Positions 24,454-33,801 of a stretch of 64,000 nt of DNA are shown here, piece after piece (within the stretch, counting starts at the first letter, position 1; every line of letters starts with the position of its first letter). Under the pieces are notes generated by a model that had not been told where the DNA came from, ran no database searches, and saw only the letters and a program-made list of their open reading frames with translations. The stretch comes from Alterisphingorhabdus sp038748365 (GTDB taxonomy: Bacteria; Pseudomonadota; Alphaproteobacteria; Sphingomonadales; Sphingomonadaceae). The translations under genes and the position numbers were made by a program. The stretch is from assembly GCA_038748365.1 (NCBI GenBank), contig JBCDIZ010000001.1, forward strand, positions 1 to 64,000, in the 5' to 3' direction.

Positions 24454-25539
24454 ATGCAAGCTGTTTTGAAACTGGCGCTGCTAGGCAGTGCTGCCCTGAA
24501 TGCCGTTTCCGCATATGCCCATGATGTCTATGCCGATGATCACGCCCCGATTGGCGTTATGGCCGATCACGCCCACAAAAAGGGCGAGGTCATGGTTTCC
24601 GTGCGCTACATGCGGATGGAGATGAGCGAGAACCAGATCGGTACTGATCTGGTATCGAACGAGACGATAGTCACTACAGTTCCCAACCGCTTTTTCGGTA
24701 TTCCCGGTCAGCCGCCAACGCTGCGTGTCGTGCCTGAGTCAATGACTACCGATATGTATATGGTCGGCGCGATGTTTGCTCCTGAGGACTGGATCACGCT
24801 CATCGCCATGGGCAGCTATATCGAAAAAGAAATGCTGCACACGGTGTTTGCTGGCCCTGCTGGCACCAATGTACGTGGGGAATTTACCACAAACCCCAAG
24901 GATATAGGTGACCTGACATTGGGGGCTATTTTCCCGGTGCTGGGTGTCAGTGATCACAAAGAAAGCAATCGCAGCGAACTCAATGTCCGTGCTGCTCTCA
25001 GCTTGCCACTTGGCCCGACAGATGAGACGGACACTATCCTCACACCTATGGGCACCACCCCAACAGTGCGTATTCCTTACCCGATGCAGATCGGTTCAGG
25101 CACATTCGATCTCAAGCCAGCGATCACTTACAAGGGATGGAGCGGCAGCTTCGGCTATGGCGCGCAATATAACGGCACCATCCGCACCGGCGAGAATGAA
25201 CAGGGCTATCGTTTTGGTGATGTCCATGAGATCACCGCCTGGGCCAGCTATCGCCCGGCACAATGGGTCAGCCTGTCGGGCCGGGTAAAAGCCAGAACGA
25301 CGGGTCAGATTGATGGCATTGACCCTATAGTTGTCGCGCCAATTCAGACGGCGAATCCCGATTTTCAGGGTGGTGAACGGGTAGACCTTATTGCGGGTGT
25401 CAATTTTGTTTCCACCCATGGCGCACTGGCCGGGCATCGCCTCGGCGTCGAGTTTGGCGCACCCATTTATCAGGACCTCAACGGACCGCAGCTTGCAGGC
25501 GACTGGATGTTGACGGTTGGCTGGCAAAAGGCGTTCTGA
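24454..25539 (+). CDS. outer-membrane beta-barrel protein (phenol-degradation MetA/transporter-like)
   Basis: A 361-residue exported protein: signal peptide to about 22 (SAYAHDVYA), then a His/Met-containing APIGVMADHAHKKGEVMVSVRYMRMEM, then repeated amphipathic strands ending in aromatic QKAF, typical of an outer-membrane barrel. I associate this N-terminal segment with barrel proteins in metal-related clusters of sphingomonads, often labelled transporter or MetA-pathway protein. The Met- and His-rich start would suit copper contact, but this is inference. The TonB-receptor gene begins 3 bases after its stop. Confidence 0.6.
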   Translation: MQAVLKLALLGSAALNAVSAYAHDVYADDHAPIGVMADHAHKKGEVMVSVRYMRMEMSENQIGTDLVSNETIVTTVPNRFFGIPGQPPTLRVVPESMTTDMYMVGAMFAPEDWITLIAMGSYIEKEMLHTVFAGPAGTNVRGEFTTNPKDIGDLTLGAIFPVLGVSDHKESNRSELNVRAALSLPLGPTDETDTILTPMGTTPTVRIPYPMQIGSGTFDLKPAITYKGWSGSFGYGAQYNGTIRTGENEQGYRFGDVHEITAWASYRPAQWVSLSGRVKARTTGQIDGIDPIVVAPIQTANPDFQGGERVDLIAGVNFVSTHGALAGHRLGVEFGAPIYQDLNGPQLAGDWMLTVGWQKAF

Positions 25540-25542
25540 GTC

Positions 25543-27690
25543 ATGAAGATACGCAACAGCATGTACTCTAAAGTTAGCTATAGCGCCTTTGTTGCTGCCA
25601 CTATTGCGGGGCTGGCATTGGCCACTCCCGCACGCGCGCAAGAGGCAGATTCTGGTACGACTGATGAAGAGCAGGAAAGCGAACGCTGGACTGCGCAGAA
25701 TGCGATTACGGTGATCGGCTATCGTGACGATTATACCGTCAATACTGCCAGCGTTACGCGAGTGCCGATACCGCTGATAGAGACGCCGCAATCGGTGCAG
25801 GTGATTACTGATACGCTGATCCGTGATCAGGAATTGAACACGCTCGATGAGGTTCTACGCAATGTCTCTGGCGTTATTCCCTCACTGCCATCAGAGCTGG
25901 TTCTGGCCAATCCGATTGTCCGCGGTTTTGAAGCGGAGATATTCGCGGATGGCCTGATCGGTTATGCCGATACAGCGGTGATTGACCCCTCCAGTCTGAT
26001 CGCAATTGAGCGTGTCGAAGTCGCCAAGGGCGCGACCTCGACGCTGTTCGGCGGCGGCACTGGCGCGCCGGTGGGCGGTTTGATCAATCTGGTCAGCAAG
26101 ACCGCGGAGCCCGGCACATTCGCCAGCTTCCGCGCGCGTGCTGGCAGTTTCGACACCTTCCAGATTGGCGGCGATGTCAATCTACAACTTGATGATAATC
26201 TCTCGGTACGGTTGATCTCAGAATATCAGGACAGCGGTGATGCCATTGATTTTGTTGATATTGAGCGCTTCTATATCAACGCCTCGCTACGCGCGGTTCT
26301 GCCGACCGATACCGAGATTATTGCCCGTTTCACCCATAGCGATGTCGAGCAGTTGGAATATGCGGGTTTGCCAGCCGAAATAGCAAGACTCGACAGTGTC
26401 GATCCATTCCGCTTCTCCGGTGCCACCAACGCGCCACTCACCACAGTGCGCAATCTTTCTGCTGACCTTGCCATCTCTCAGCCTATCAGTGATGTATTCA
26501 CCGCTGATCTGCGGGTGCGGCGTTACGAGAATGATTTTGAGGAATTTGCCTCATTTGGTTTCTTCGCATTCTTCCCCGGAACCGGCACCGAGTTTCCCAT
26601 CATTCGCGGACAATTACCATCCAGCGTTGATGAATGGACGATAGATGGCAGTCTGACCGCGGTGTTTGATACCGGTGCAGTCGAGCATGTAGTGCTAGGC
26701 GGCGTGCAATATGATGTCGCCGACTATTTTGCCGCCAGTGGCTTTGATTTCACGCCGATTGGTGTTTTGGATTTTGCCGATCCCAATAGCGATCTTGATT
26801 TTGGCCCGATTCCGACGCTCAATACCTTTCTCGAGAACCGCTACAGCACTTTCGCAGTCTATCTGCAGGACCAGATCACGCTATTTGACCGGCTACATAT
26901 TCTCGCCAGCATCCGCTATTCGCGGCTGGGGATTGATGAACGGCTAGGCGGTAACGGCAATGATGAGGTCTATCACGAATGGGATCCGCGTTTTGGCGTA
27001 ACCTTTGATGTTACGGAAGGACTGGCGCTTTTTGCCGGCTATGCGGAAGGATCTCGACTGTCGCTGTTCTTCAACAATCCCAATGATCCGCCGGTGCCTG
27101 AGCGTTCGAAAAACTACGAGGCCGGGGTCAAACTCGGCTTTTCTGATATCGGCCTATCAGGAACACTGGCGGTATTCAGAGCCGAGCGTACCAATGTGCC
27201 GACGCCTGATCCGATGACTTTCTTCACCTCAATCCAGACCGGTGAGCAGGTGAGCGAAGGCGTTGAACTGGATCTGGTCTGGGAGCCCATCTCGCAATGG
27301 TCTTTCCTTGTCACCTATGCCTATACTGATGCGCGGGTGACCTTTGATACCGAGATTCCGGCAGGCGATGCGTTACCGCGTGTACCCGAGCATGCCGGAC
27401 GATTTGCTGGGCGCTATCGTTTTGATGGCGCGCTGGACGGACTGGAGCTTGGGGCAGGGGTTACCGCAGCTTCGGCGACCGAAATTACTCTGCCGAACAG
27501 TTTCCGTAGTGATAGCTATGTCGTGTTCGATGCCCAGGCCAGCTATGATCTTGGCCCAGCGCGCATTGGGGTGCGTATCGATAATATCTTTGATGAGGAA
27601 TATTTCCTCGCCTATCAATATCTGGCGCAGGCGGTGGTACGACCGGGCAATCCGCGCTCGGCTTTTGTTACGCTCGGTGTGAATTTCTAG
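25543..27690 (+). CDS. TonB-dependent siderophore-type receptor
   Basis: A 715-residue outer-membrane receptor. Signal peptide ends near TPARAQ; the plug domain includes IETPQSVQVITDTLIRDQELNTLDEVLRNVSGVIPS and VEVAKGATSTLFGGGTGAPVGGLINLVSK, the siderophore-receptor (FhuE/FpvA-like) subtype. The 22-strand barrel ends in VTLGVNF. Start at 25543 is 3 bases after the upstream stop; M7 (25561) is a possible alternative. The ligand could be a ferric siderophore or another metal complex. It is cotranscribed in appearance with the barrel protein before it and the PfpI-type gene after it. Confidence 0.92.
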   Translation: MKIRNSMYSKVSYSAFVAATIAGLALATPARAQEADSGTTDEEQESERWTAQNAITVIGYRDDYTVNTASVTRVPIPLIETPQSVQVITDTLIRDQELNTLDEVLRNVSGVIPSLPSELVLANPIVRGFEAEIFADGLIGYADTAVIDPSSLIAIERVEVAKGATSTLFGGGTGAPVGGLINLVSKTAEPGTFASFRARAGSFDTFQIGGDVNLQLDDNLSVRLISEYQDSGDAIDFVDIERFYINASLRAVLPTDTEIIARFTHSDVEQLEYAGLPAEIARLDSVDPFRFSGATNAPLTTVRNLSADLAISQPISDVFTADLRVRRYENDFEEFASFGFFAFFPGTGTEFPIIRGQLPSSVDEWTIDGSLTAVFDTGAVEHVVLGGVQYDVADYFAASGFDFTPIGVLDFADPNSDLDFGPIPTLNTFLENRYSTFAVYLQDQITLFDRLHILASIRYSRLGIDERLGGNGNDEVYHEWDPRFGVTFDVTEGLALFAGYAEGSRLSLFFNNPNDPPVPERSKNYEAGVKLGFSDIGLSGTLAVFRAERTNVPTPDPMTFFTSIQTGEQVSEGVELDLVWEPISQWSFLVTYAYTDARVTFDTEIPAGDALPRVPEHAGRFAGRYRFDGALDGLELGAGVTAASATEITLPNSFRSDSYVVFDAQASYDLGPARIGVRIDNIFDEEYFLAYQYLAQAVVRPGNPRSAFVTLGVNF

Positions 27691-27702
27691 GAGACGGCTA
27701 TC

Positions 27703-28572
27703 ATGACACAGATAAACAGACGATCTTTATTGGCCGGGGCAGGCGGTGTCGCTTTGCTGGGTCCATTTCTGGCGTTGGAACGAGCAATGGCCCAGGTCAG
27801 CGCCGGAGAAGTCTCGCCGGATATGGCCGAGGCGATGAAAATCTCCGAACAGGCGCATATGGAGCTGATGGCGATTGATGGCCTGAATATGCATGGGTCG
27901 GAAAAAGTGGCGATGCTGATGTATCCTGGCTTTACCGCGCTTGATCTGGTCGGGCCGCATTATTTCTTTGCCTGTATGATGGGTGCCAAGGTTGATCTGG
28001 TCACCAATCAGGATGACCTGTCTCCCGTTGCCTCTGATCTTGGCCTTGCCATCCAGCCAACAGCAAAGTTGGGCGATGTCTCCGGCCCGCTCGATATTAT
28101 GTTCATTCCCGGTGGCACTATGGGTGCAGTGAAGGCGATGCAGGACCAGCCAACCATGGACTGGGTCAAGACACAAGCGGCTGAAGCGCGCTATATCACC
28201 AGCGTGTGCACCGGGTCGATGGTGCTGGGCAAGGCCGGGCTGCTTAAGGGCAAACGCGCTACATCGCACTGGGCGGCGCATGAGGTCTTGCCGCAATTCG
28301 GCGCCACACCCGTCGACAAACGGGTTGTCATCGATGGCAATGTGATCACCGGGGCAGGAGTTTCGGCTGGCCTCGATTTCGGTCTTGCCCTAGTCGCGGC
28401 GCTGCGTGGTAAACCCTATGCCGAGGCACTGCGGCTACAGGCAGAATATGCGCCGGAGCCACCGGTGCCAGGCGGCACATTGGCGGATACGGATTCGGAA
28501 ATTGCCAAGGCCATGAACGGCATGTTCGCTAGCACAAGAGCAAGTCTGGCACAGGTTGCAGCGGGGGAGTGA
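27703..28572 (+). CDS. DJ-1/PfpI (isonitrile hydratase-like) protein with Tat-like signal
   Basis: A 289-residue glutamine amidotransferase-like protein. The N-terminus NRRSLLAGAGGVALLGPFLAL resembles a twin-arginine signal with a missing second Arg position shift (N-R-R-S-L-L), so export is likely but not certain. The core begins EKVAMLMYPGFTALDLVGP (Asp about 81) and has the nucleophile elbow YITSVCTGSMVLG (Cys about 169), both as in isonitrile hydratase/transcriptional-regulator PfpI enzymes. No AraC domain follows. It is the last gene of the TonB receptor run, 12 bases downstream. Confidence 0.8.
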   Translation: MTQINRRSLLAGAGGVALLGPFLALERAMAQVSAGEVSPDMAEAMKISEQAHMELMAIDGLNMHGSEKVAMLMYPGFTALDLVGPHYFFACMMGAKVDLVTNQDDLSPVASDLGLAIQPTAKLGDVSGPLDIMFIPGGTMGAVKAMQDQPTMDWVKTQAAEARYITSVCTGSMVLGKAGLLKGKRATSHWAAHEVLPQFGATPVDKRVVIDGNVITGAGVSAGLDFGLALVAALRGKPYAEALRLQAEYAPEPPVPGGTLADTDSEIAKAMNGMFASTRASLAQVAAGE

Positions 28573-28602
28573 TCGGTGTGAGCCTGAGCTTATCAAGCGA
28601 GC

Positions 28603-28974
28603 TCAGGCTGCACGCATATATCCGAACCAGAACAGCAACGGATAGGTCACTATAATCGCCAAGAAACAATAGGAAATCCCACGAGGCCAAGGATCGCCAG
28701 CTATGATCAATGGCAGGACAAATATGCCGAGCCACAATGCTTTATAGACGATCTGGATCAGCAGAACCGGAGCAAAGAAGGCAGGATAAACAAGGCCTGC
28801 TGCCGATGCGAGCAGTATCGCGGCCCATAGACTACCGACCAATAGTCTGAGCCCTGCAGATTCTACAACATGACCTTCAAAAACACTACCCACGCCGCTA
28901 CCAAAGAACATGCTATAGCAAACTGGTACCAGGATCAGTATATTTGCAGCATAGGCAATTTTGAGCAGTGGCAT
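28603..28974 (-). CDS. small four-TM membrane protein of unknown function
   Basis: 123 residues with about four hydrophobic helices (AYAANILILVPVCYSMFFG; LLVGSLWAAILLASAAGLVY; VLLIQIVYKALWLGIFVLPLII; GISYCFLAIIVTYPLLFWFG). I do not recognise a named family. It lies 17 bases after the GST gene on the same strand, so it is probably the last member of the amidohydrolase-GST-membrane protein transcript. Confidence 0.6.
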   Translation of the reverse strand: MPLLKIAYAANILILVPVCYSMFFGSGVGSVFEGHVVESAGLRLLVGSLWAAILLASAAGLVYPAFFAPVLLIQIVYKALWLGIFVLPLIIAGDPWPRGISYCFLAIIVTYPLLFWFGYMRAA

Positions 28975-28991
28975 GCAGCGTATATAGGTAG

Positions 28992-29984
28992 CTATGCGAG
29001 CATTTCCATGCAGCTCGTATCCGCCAGAGCGGCATCCACCTTGGCACGGTTCTCTTCGTCCAGCTCACCATAGCGCCGACGCAAATCGGCAAGACATTTG
29101 GCCTGATATTTGAATACGCCCTGTGTATAGTCCATGCCATCAACAGTGATGTTGAATGTCTTGTTGCCATTTTGCAGTGCAGCTGCATTGGCAATTAGGA
29201 AGGGAGTATAGACGCGGCCCACCTGCTGTAATATCGCATGGACAACGGGTCGCATTTCGGCATCGGCCTCATCCCATTCGCCCTCAATGCCAGACATATC
29301 ATCGATATGCAGCAGCCAGCGCAGGCTATAGGGATAATCGGCGCGCATCATGGTCTGTGCGGTAGGGTCAACGCCAAGCTGGGACAGTTGACCGTACACG
29401 CCAAATTCCGCGAGAGAAGGCCGCGTGCCGAACAGGCAATGCTGATCGGTGACATGCGCCTCCAGTGCGTCCAGCACCGCTTTGGTTGTCGCTTTGATCA
29501 GCGGGAAATTCTCTTCGGTGCAGCCGACAATCGCCATGCGGTCCACCTGCCGCTTGCGAAAATGCTCGGCATTGGCCTCGCTGGTTTTACGCCCGCCACC
29601 TTTCATCGCATCAAAGGCCAGCCAACGGCTCATCTGGATTTGATCTACCTCTTTTAGCCAGCGATAGCCGAACATCGCTTTGGTCAGCCATTCATCAGCA
29701 AAATCCTCGATCAGATACGCCAGAAAGGCACGCGCGGGATCCGGCGGAATGATGGATCTGCCATCTTCCCGTTCCTCAAGATCATAAATGACCGGTGTAG
29801 TGTCATTATGATAGCTGCTATCGGGATAGCGGATCACCGGAATAACCGGGGCCTTCACCTTGCTGCCAGCCAGTTGCATCGATTCCACCCCGTGCCGCCA
29901 TATATGCACTATCCGCCGATAGCGCAGTACAGCACGGAGCTTCATTGAATATGGCGAGCCAAGCGCGCCATAGAGGGTGTACAT
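28992..29984 (-). CDS. glutathione S-transferase family protein
   Basis: A 330-residue protein starting MYTLYGALGSPYSMKLRAVLRYRRI, the thioredoxin-fold N-domain of GSTs with a Ser at the active-site-like position, then TPVIYDLEER and a C-terminal all-alpha domain (CLFGTRPSLAEFGVYGQLSQLG is the usual N-capping-type segment). It is longer than typical 200-230-residue GSTs owing to an extended middle and C-terminus. Substrate unknown. Five bases separate it from the upstream amidohydrolase stop, so the two are surely coexpressed. Confidence 0.85.
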   Translation of the reverse strand: MYTLYGALGSPYSMKLRAVLRYRRIVHIWRHGVESMQLAGSKVKAPVIPVIRYPDSSYHNDTTPVIYDLEEREDGRSIIPPDPARAFLAYLIEDFADEWLTKAMFGYRWLKEVDQIQMSRWLAFDAMKGGGRKTSEANAEHFRKRQVDRMAIVGCTEENFPLIKATTKAVLDALEAHVTDQHCLFGTRPSLAEFGVYGQLSQLGVDPTAQTMMRADYPYSLRWLLHIDDMSGIEGEWDEADAEMRPVVHAILQQVGRVYTPFLIANAAALQNGNKTFNITVDGMDYTQGVFKYQAKCLADLRRRYGELDEENRAKVDAALADTSCMEMLA

Positions 29985-29989
29985 GGTGG

Positions 29990-31735
29990 TTATTCCGCCG
30001 CGATCCGATGCTCCACCGATTGCGGGCCGCGGATCAGGCCGCCAGGACGGGCCTCAGTGACCGCGCCTTTGCGGAACGTCACCTGTCCCGATTTGATGGT
30101 GCAGTCATAGCCCTGTGCTTTTTGCAAAAGCCGTTTGCCGCCAGCGGGCAGGTCAAAAGCGAGCCATGGCTTTTCCAGCTTGATGGCGTCGAGATCAATC
30201 ACGTTAATATCCGCCAGATAGCCCGGTTTCAAAATCCCGCGATCTTCCAGGCCATAGACCCGTGCCGTATCAGCCGTCTGGCGCTTGATCGCATGTTCCA
30301 GCGAGACCTTGTCGCCATCGCGGTTCTTGACCCAATGCTCGAGGAAGAAGGTCGTCGAGGCCGCATCGCAAATGGTGCCGCAATGGGCACCGCCATCGGA
30401 TAGCGAATTCACCGTATCATCGCGGTGTAACAGCGGGTGCAGGAAGTTCAAATTGCCATCGGCATAGTTGAGGACGGGGTAATAGATCATGCCCGCGCCG
30501 TCATTCTGCATCAGCAGGTCATAGGCATATTCCGGCCCGCTCACACCCGCCGCTTCGGCACGAGTAGCGATGCTTTCTTCTGCTGTGGGCTCATAGTTAA
30601 AGGCATCGTCCATCTCATACTGCACCATCCAGCCATTAGCGGTGACCATCATCAACGGCAGCAATTCGCCGGCATCATCGGGATAGACCGACTCTTCTGC
30701 AATCAGTCTTGCCCTGAATTCAGGATCTTTGAGACGGGCATATTGCGCGTCCCATGACATTTCCTCAATTTCATTCCAGCTTGGTTTGAACCGGAAGGGG
30801 TGGACGGTTCCGCGCCAGCACATGATGACGCCATTGCCGCGCAGGGCAATCTGGGCGACGATATTGGCACCCTTGGCGTTTTCCTCGCCGGTGCGCTGGA
30901 TTTGCTCATCGAGCGGCATTTCCTTTGCGATGGATTGCAGCGCAGCAAAAGTGACGGGCAGGCCGGTTTCGCGGCTCAAATCACCCATCCAGCCAAATTC
31001 ATCCCATTCATGGCGCAGGTCTGATGCCATCTCAAACACACCATGGCCTACCCGGCCCATGGCGCGGCCAATGCTGATCAACTCTTCCTTGGTCGCGGTG
31101 GTGCCGGGGACCAGCTCGCCATCGACTGAGCGGTGCAGCACCGTTCGCGAGGTCGAGAAGCCGAGCGCACCGGCGCGCAGGCCACCTTCGACTATTTCCG
31201 ACATCTTTTGGATATCATCTTCGGTGGGCACCGCACCCGGCTTTTCCCGATCACCCAGCACATAGGCGCGCACCGCGCCATGCGGCACATGGGTGGCTAC
31301 ATCGACGGTGCGCGGCATCGCTTCCAGTGCATCCATATATTCTGGGAAAGTCTCCCAATTCCAGGTCATGCCCTCGGCCAATGCGGTGCCGGGAATATCC
31401 TCCACACCTTCCATCAGGCCGATCAGCCATTCATGCCGGTCCGGCAGGGCAGGGGCAAAGCCGACGCCGCAATTGCCCATGACGACCGTTGTCACGCCGT
31501 GCCAGCTGGAGGGCGCCATCTCGCTGTCCCATGTCGCCTGGCCATCATAATGGGTGTGAATATCGACAAATCCGGGGGTGACGATGCGACCGGTTGCATC
31601 AATCTCCTCGCGCGCTTCGCCTGAAATATCGCCAATCGCGGTGATGGTGTCGCCATCCACGGCAATATCGGCGGTATAAGCGGCCTTGCCGGTACCATCG
31701 ACAATGGTCCCGCCACGAATAATCAGATCATGCAT
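29990..31735 (-). CDS. amidohydrolase, N-acyl-D-amino-acid deacylase type
   Basis: A 581-residue metal-dependent hydrolase. MHDLIIRGGTIVDGTGKAAYTADIAVDGD is the typical start; VTPGFVDIHTHYDGQATWDSEMAPSSWHGVTTVVMGNCGVGFAP contains the HxH metal ligands and the Cys/Asn region of D-aminoacylases; DGGAHCGTICDAASTTFFLEHWV contains the catalytic Asp; LEDRGILKPGYLADINVIDLD closes the barrel. Such enzymes remove N-acyl groups from D-amino acids or related amides, but the exact substrate is open. It heads the amidohydrolase-GST-membrane protein operon and is divergent from the epoxide-hydrolase-like gene. Confidence 0.88.
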   Translation of the reverse strand: MHDLIIRGGTIVDGTGKAAYTADIAVDGDTITAIGDISGEAREEIDATGRIVTPGFVDIHTHYDGQATWDSEMAPSSWHGVTTVVMGNCGVGFAPALPDRHEWLIGLMEGVEDIPGTALAEGMTWNWETFPEYMDALEAMPRTVDVATHVPHGAVRAYVLGDREKPGAVPTEDDIQKMSEIVEGGLRAGALGFSTSRTVLHRSVDGELVPGTTATKEELISIGRAMGRVGHGVFEMASDLRHEWDEFGWMGDLSRETGLPVTFAALQSIAKEMPLDEQIQRTGEENAKGANIVAQIALRGNGVIMCWRGTVHPFRFKPSWNEIEEMSWDAQYARLKDPEFRARLIAEESVYPDDAGELLPLMMVTANGWMVQYEMDDAFNYEPTAEESIATRAEAAGVSGPEYAYDLLMQNDGAGMIYYPVLNYADGNLNFLHPLLHRDDTVNSLSDGGAHCGTICDAASTTFFLEHWVKNRDGDKVSLEHAIKRQTADTARVYGLEDRGILKPGYLADINVIDLDAIKLEKPWLAFDLPAGGKRLLQKAQGYDCTIKSGQVTFRKGAVTEARPGGLIRGPQSVEHRIAAE

Positions 31736-31772
31736 TGACTCTCTCCTGCGTTTTCTTTTGTGATTACCAGAA

Positions 31773-31788
31773 TTAACCGGACGATTAA
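31773..31788. promoter_or_regulatory. TTAA-N8-TTAA element in the divergent spacer
   Basis: TTAACCGGACGATTAA (31773-31788) lies between the amidohydrolase and alpha/beta-hydrolase starts. It shares 12 of 16 bases with a near-palindrome at 48507-48522 upstream of the acyl-CoA dehydrogenase gene. A common repressor site is possible; spacing is 8, not the 7 of a CtrA box. Confidence 0.35.
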
Positions 31789-31800
31789 AGGGTGCCAGTC

Positions 31801-32706
31801 ATGGATAAAGACTATCGCTATAGCTGGACGCCCGAACCGCAGAGCGGAATTTCCGTCCGTTTTGTCGAGGCCAATGGTCAGCGCTTCGAACTGGCAGCGA
31901 TAGGTGAGGGGGAACATCTTGTCCTCTGCCTACATGGTTTTCCCGAACTCAACTTTAGCTGGCGGCATCAAATGCCAATGTTGGCTCAGATGGGCTATCG
32001 CGTTTGGGCGCCCAATATGCGTGGCTATGGTGCTTCGTCTAAGCCTGAAGGTATCGAACCCTATCGATTAGACACGCTGGTGCAGGATGTGGCGGCATTG
32101 ATCGATGCCAGCGGCGCGAAAAAAGTCACGCTGATGGCGCATGATTGGGGCGCGATTGTTGCCTGGCATTTTGCGATCAAAAAGATACGACCATTAGAAC
32201 GGCTGATCATCATGAATGTGCCGCATCCCCTGGCGTCACGGCGCGAGCTGCGCCATTGGCACCAGCTAAGGAAAAGCTGGTATATTTTCTTCTTCCAGAT
32301 ACCGGGCCTACCCGAATGGGGTTTGAGCCGCGATGAAGCCGCTAAGGTACGCGATGTGTTCTACAATATGGCCGTGGACAAGACCCATTTTACTGATGAT
32401 GTGCTCGATATTTATGCTCAGGCTGCAGCAAAACCGGGGGCAGCAACACCAATGATCAACTATTACCGCGCGCTGCTGCGCTACCCCGATTTTCGCGATA
32501 TTGGCGATGGCCGGGTTGAAGTGCCGACGCTGATGGTCTGGGGTGAGGAAGATGCTGCCATTGATATTCGTTGTACCGATCACACCGATAAATGGGTATC
32601 CGACCTGACGTTGCATCGGTTGCCCGATGTCTCGCATTGGGTGCAGCAGGAAGCGCCGGAAAAGGTCAATGCGATAGTGCGTGAGTGGTTAGAGCAGCAG
32701 TCCTGA
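31801..32706 (+). CDS. alpha/beta hydrolase, epoxide hydrolase/haloalkane dehalogenase-like
   Basis: 301 residues from the ATG at 31801, preceded by AAGGG about 8 bases upstream; a GTG nine bases earlier is possible. LCLHGFPELNFSWRHQMPML gives the oxyanion HGFPE motif and VTLMAHDWGAIVAWHFA the nucleophilic Asp of the epoxide hydrolase/dehalogenase class; PTLMVWGEEDAAID supplies the acid and DVSHWVQQEAPE the catalytic His. Probably a hydrolase for epoxides or related small molecules. Confidence 0.88.
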   Translation: MDKDYRYSWTPEPQSGISVRFVEANGQRFELAAIGEGEHLVLCLHGFPELNFSWRHQMPMLAQMGYRVWAPNMRGYGASSKPEGIEPYRLDTLVQDVAALIDASGAKKVTLMAHDWGAIVAWHFAIKKIRPLERLIIMNVPHPLASRRELRHWHQLRKSWYIFFFQIPGLPEWGLSRDEAAKVRDVFYNMAVDKTHFTDDVLDIYAQAAAKPGAATPMINYYRALLRYPDFRDIGDGRVEVPTLMVWGEEDAAIDIRCTDHTDKWVSDLTLHRLPDVSHWVQQEAPEKVNAIVREWLEQQS

Positions 32707-32770
32707 AATAGCGTCATGGTCATGCAATATGCTGCCCCTAAGCGCATAGTTCATACAGTTGGAGAAACCT

Positions 32771-33742
32771 ATGCCCGTCTTTCACAGAGCTGCTTTATTG
32801 CTGTCCAGCCTGGCCTTGTTACTGGCGCCGCTAGGTGCAGCACAGGCCCAGGAAGTGCATTGGTCACTTTCTACTGAAGGAGATCTCTCTGCCTTTCTCG
32901 ATTGCCTTGAAGCAGAACAACGCACGCTGATATCCGCCCATCGCGGTGGACCATCACCCGGACTGCCGGAAAATGCTGTCGAGACCATGGACGCAGTGCT
33001 GGCCGCCATACCAGCGATTATGGAAGTCGATGTCGTAGCGAGCAGCGATGGGGTTTTGTTCCTGATGCATGATGACACGCTCGACCGCACCACCACCGGC
33101 AGCGGCGAGGCAGCGGCGCAGGATTGGGCGAGTATCGCGGCGCTTAAACTGAAGGATGCTGATGGCTGGGTGACACCTTACACTGTACCAAAGCTGCAAG
33201 ATGCATTGCGCTGGGCAAAGGGCCGCACCGTGCTGCAGATCGATTTCAAGCGCTCTGCGCCCTATGAGGACGTTATCGCCATGATCCGCGCCGAGAATAT
33301 GGCGCAAAATGTCATCCTAATCGCCTATTCGGTGGCTGCTGCAAAGAAGCTGCACGATTTGGCGCCAGAGATACTTATCTCGCTCTCGATAGACCGCCCC
33401 GACGCGCTGGCAGAAGCCGAAGCTGCTGGCATATCGCGTGAGAATATCGTCGCCTTTACCGGCACAAGACTACCGCGCCCCAATCTTTATACCGAACTGG
33501 ATAAAGCGGACGTCGAAGTCATTTTTGGGACTCTGGGCGGCTCACGCTCGATCGACAAGCAACTTGATCGCTATGGCATTGATGCACGCTATGCCGAACT
33601 TGGTGAGCGCGGCGTCGATATCATAGCCACAGACCGCCCACGCGCCGCCGCTCGTGCGTTGGCGGAGGCAGAACGCTTACCGGAAGCAGGGCAATGTGGT
33701 GTGAGCCGGTCTCGCCGCAATGGCGTATCGCAAGAAGAGTAG
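32771..33742 (+). CDS. exported glycerophosphodiester phosphodiesterase family protein
   Basis: 323 residues from the ATG at 32771 (GGAG 7 bases upstream). Signal peptide ends near GAAQAQ. LISAHRGGPSPGLPENAVETMDAVLAAIPAIMEVDVVASSDGVLF is the GDPD catalytic start with HRG, PEN and E-x-D, followed by LMHDDTLDRTTTGSG. It differs from the one at 9441 by lacking the GlpQ insertion, and is closer to the UgpQ-like branch, yet exported. A second GDPD in the window implies phospholipid-headgroup use. Confidence 0.88.
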   Translation: MPVFHRAALLLSSLALLLAPLGAAQAQEVHWSLSTEGDLSAFLDCLEAEQRTLISAHRGGPSPGLPENAVETMDAVLAAIPAIMEVDVVASSDGVLFLMHDDTLDRTTTGSGEAAAQDWASIAALKLKDADGWVTPYTVPKLQDALRWAKGRTVLQIDFKRSAPYEDVIAMIRAENMAQNVILIAYSVAAAKKLHDLAPEILISLSIDRPDALAEAEAAGISRENIVAFTGTRLPRPNLYTELDKADVEVIFGTLGGSRSIDKQLDRYGIDARYAELGERGVDIIATDRPRAAARALAEAERLPEAGQCGVSRSRRNGVSQEE

Positions 33743-33801
33743 AGTTGACAACGGGTTGTCCCAATAATAGCAAGACTACAGATGTAATCGAGGGTTGATC
33801 A

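Noticed and set aside
31773..31788. CtrA site TTAA-N7-TTAA
   Set aside because: The spacing is 8 bases, so it does not fit the CtrA consensus; better treated with the 48506 palindrome.
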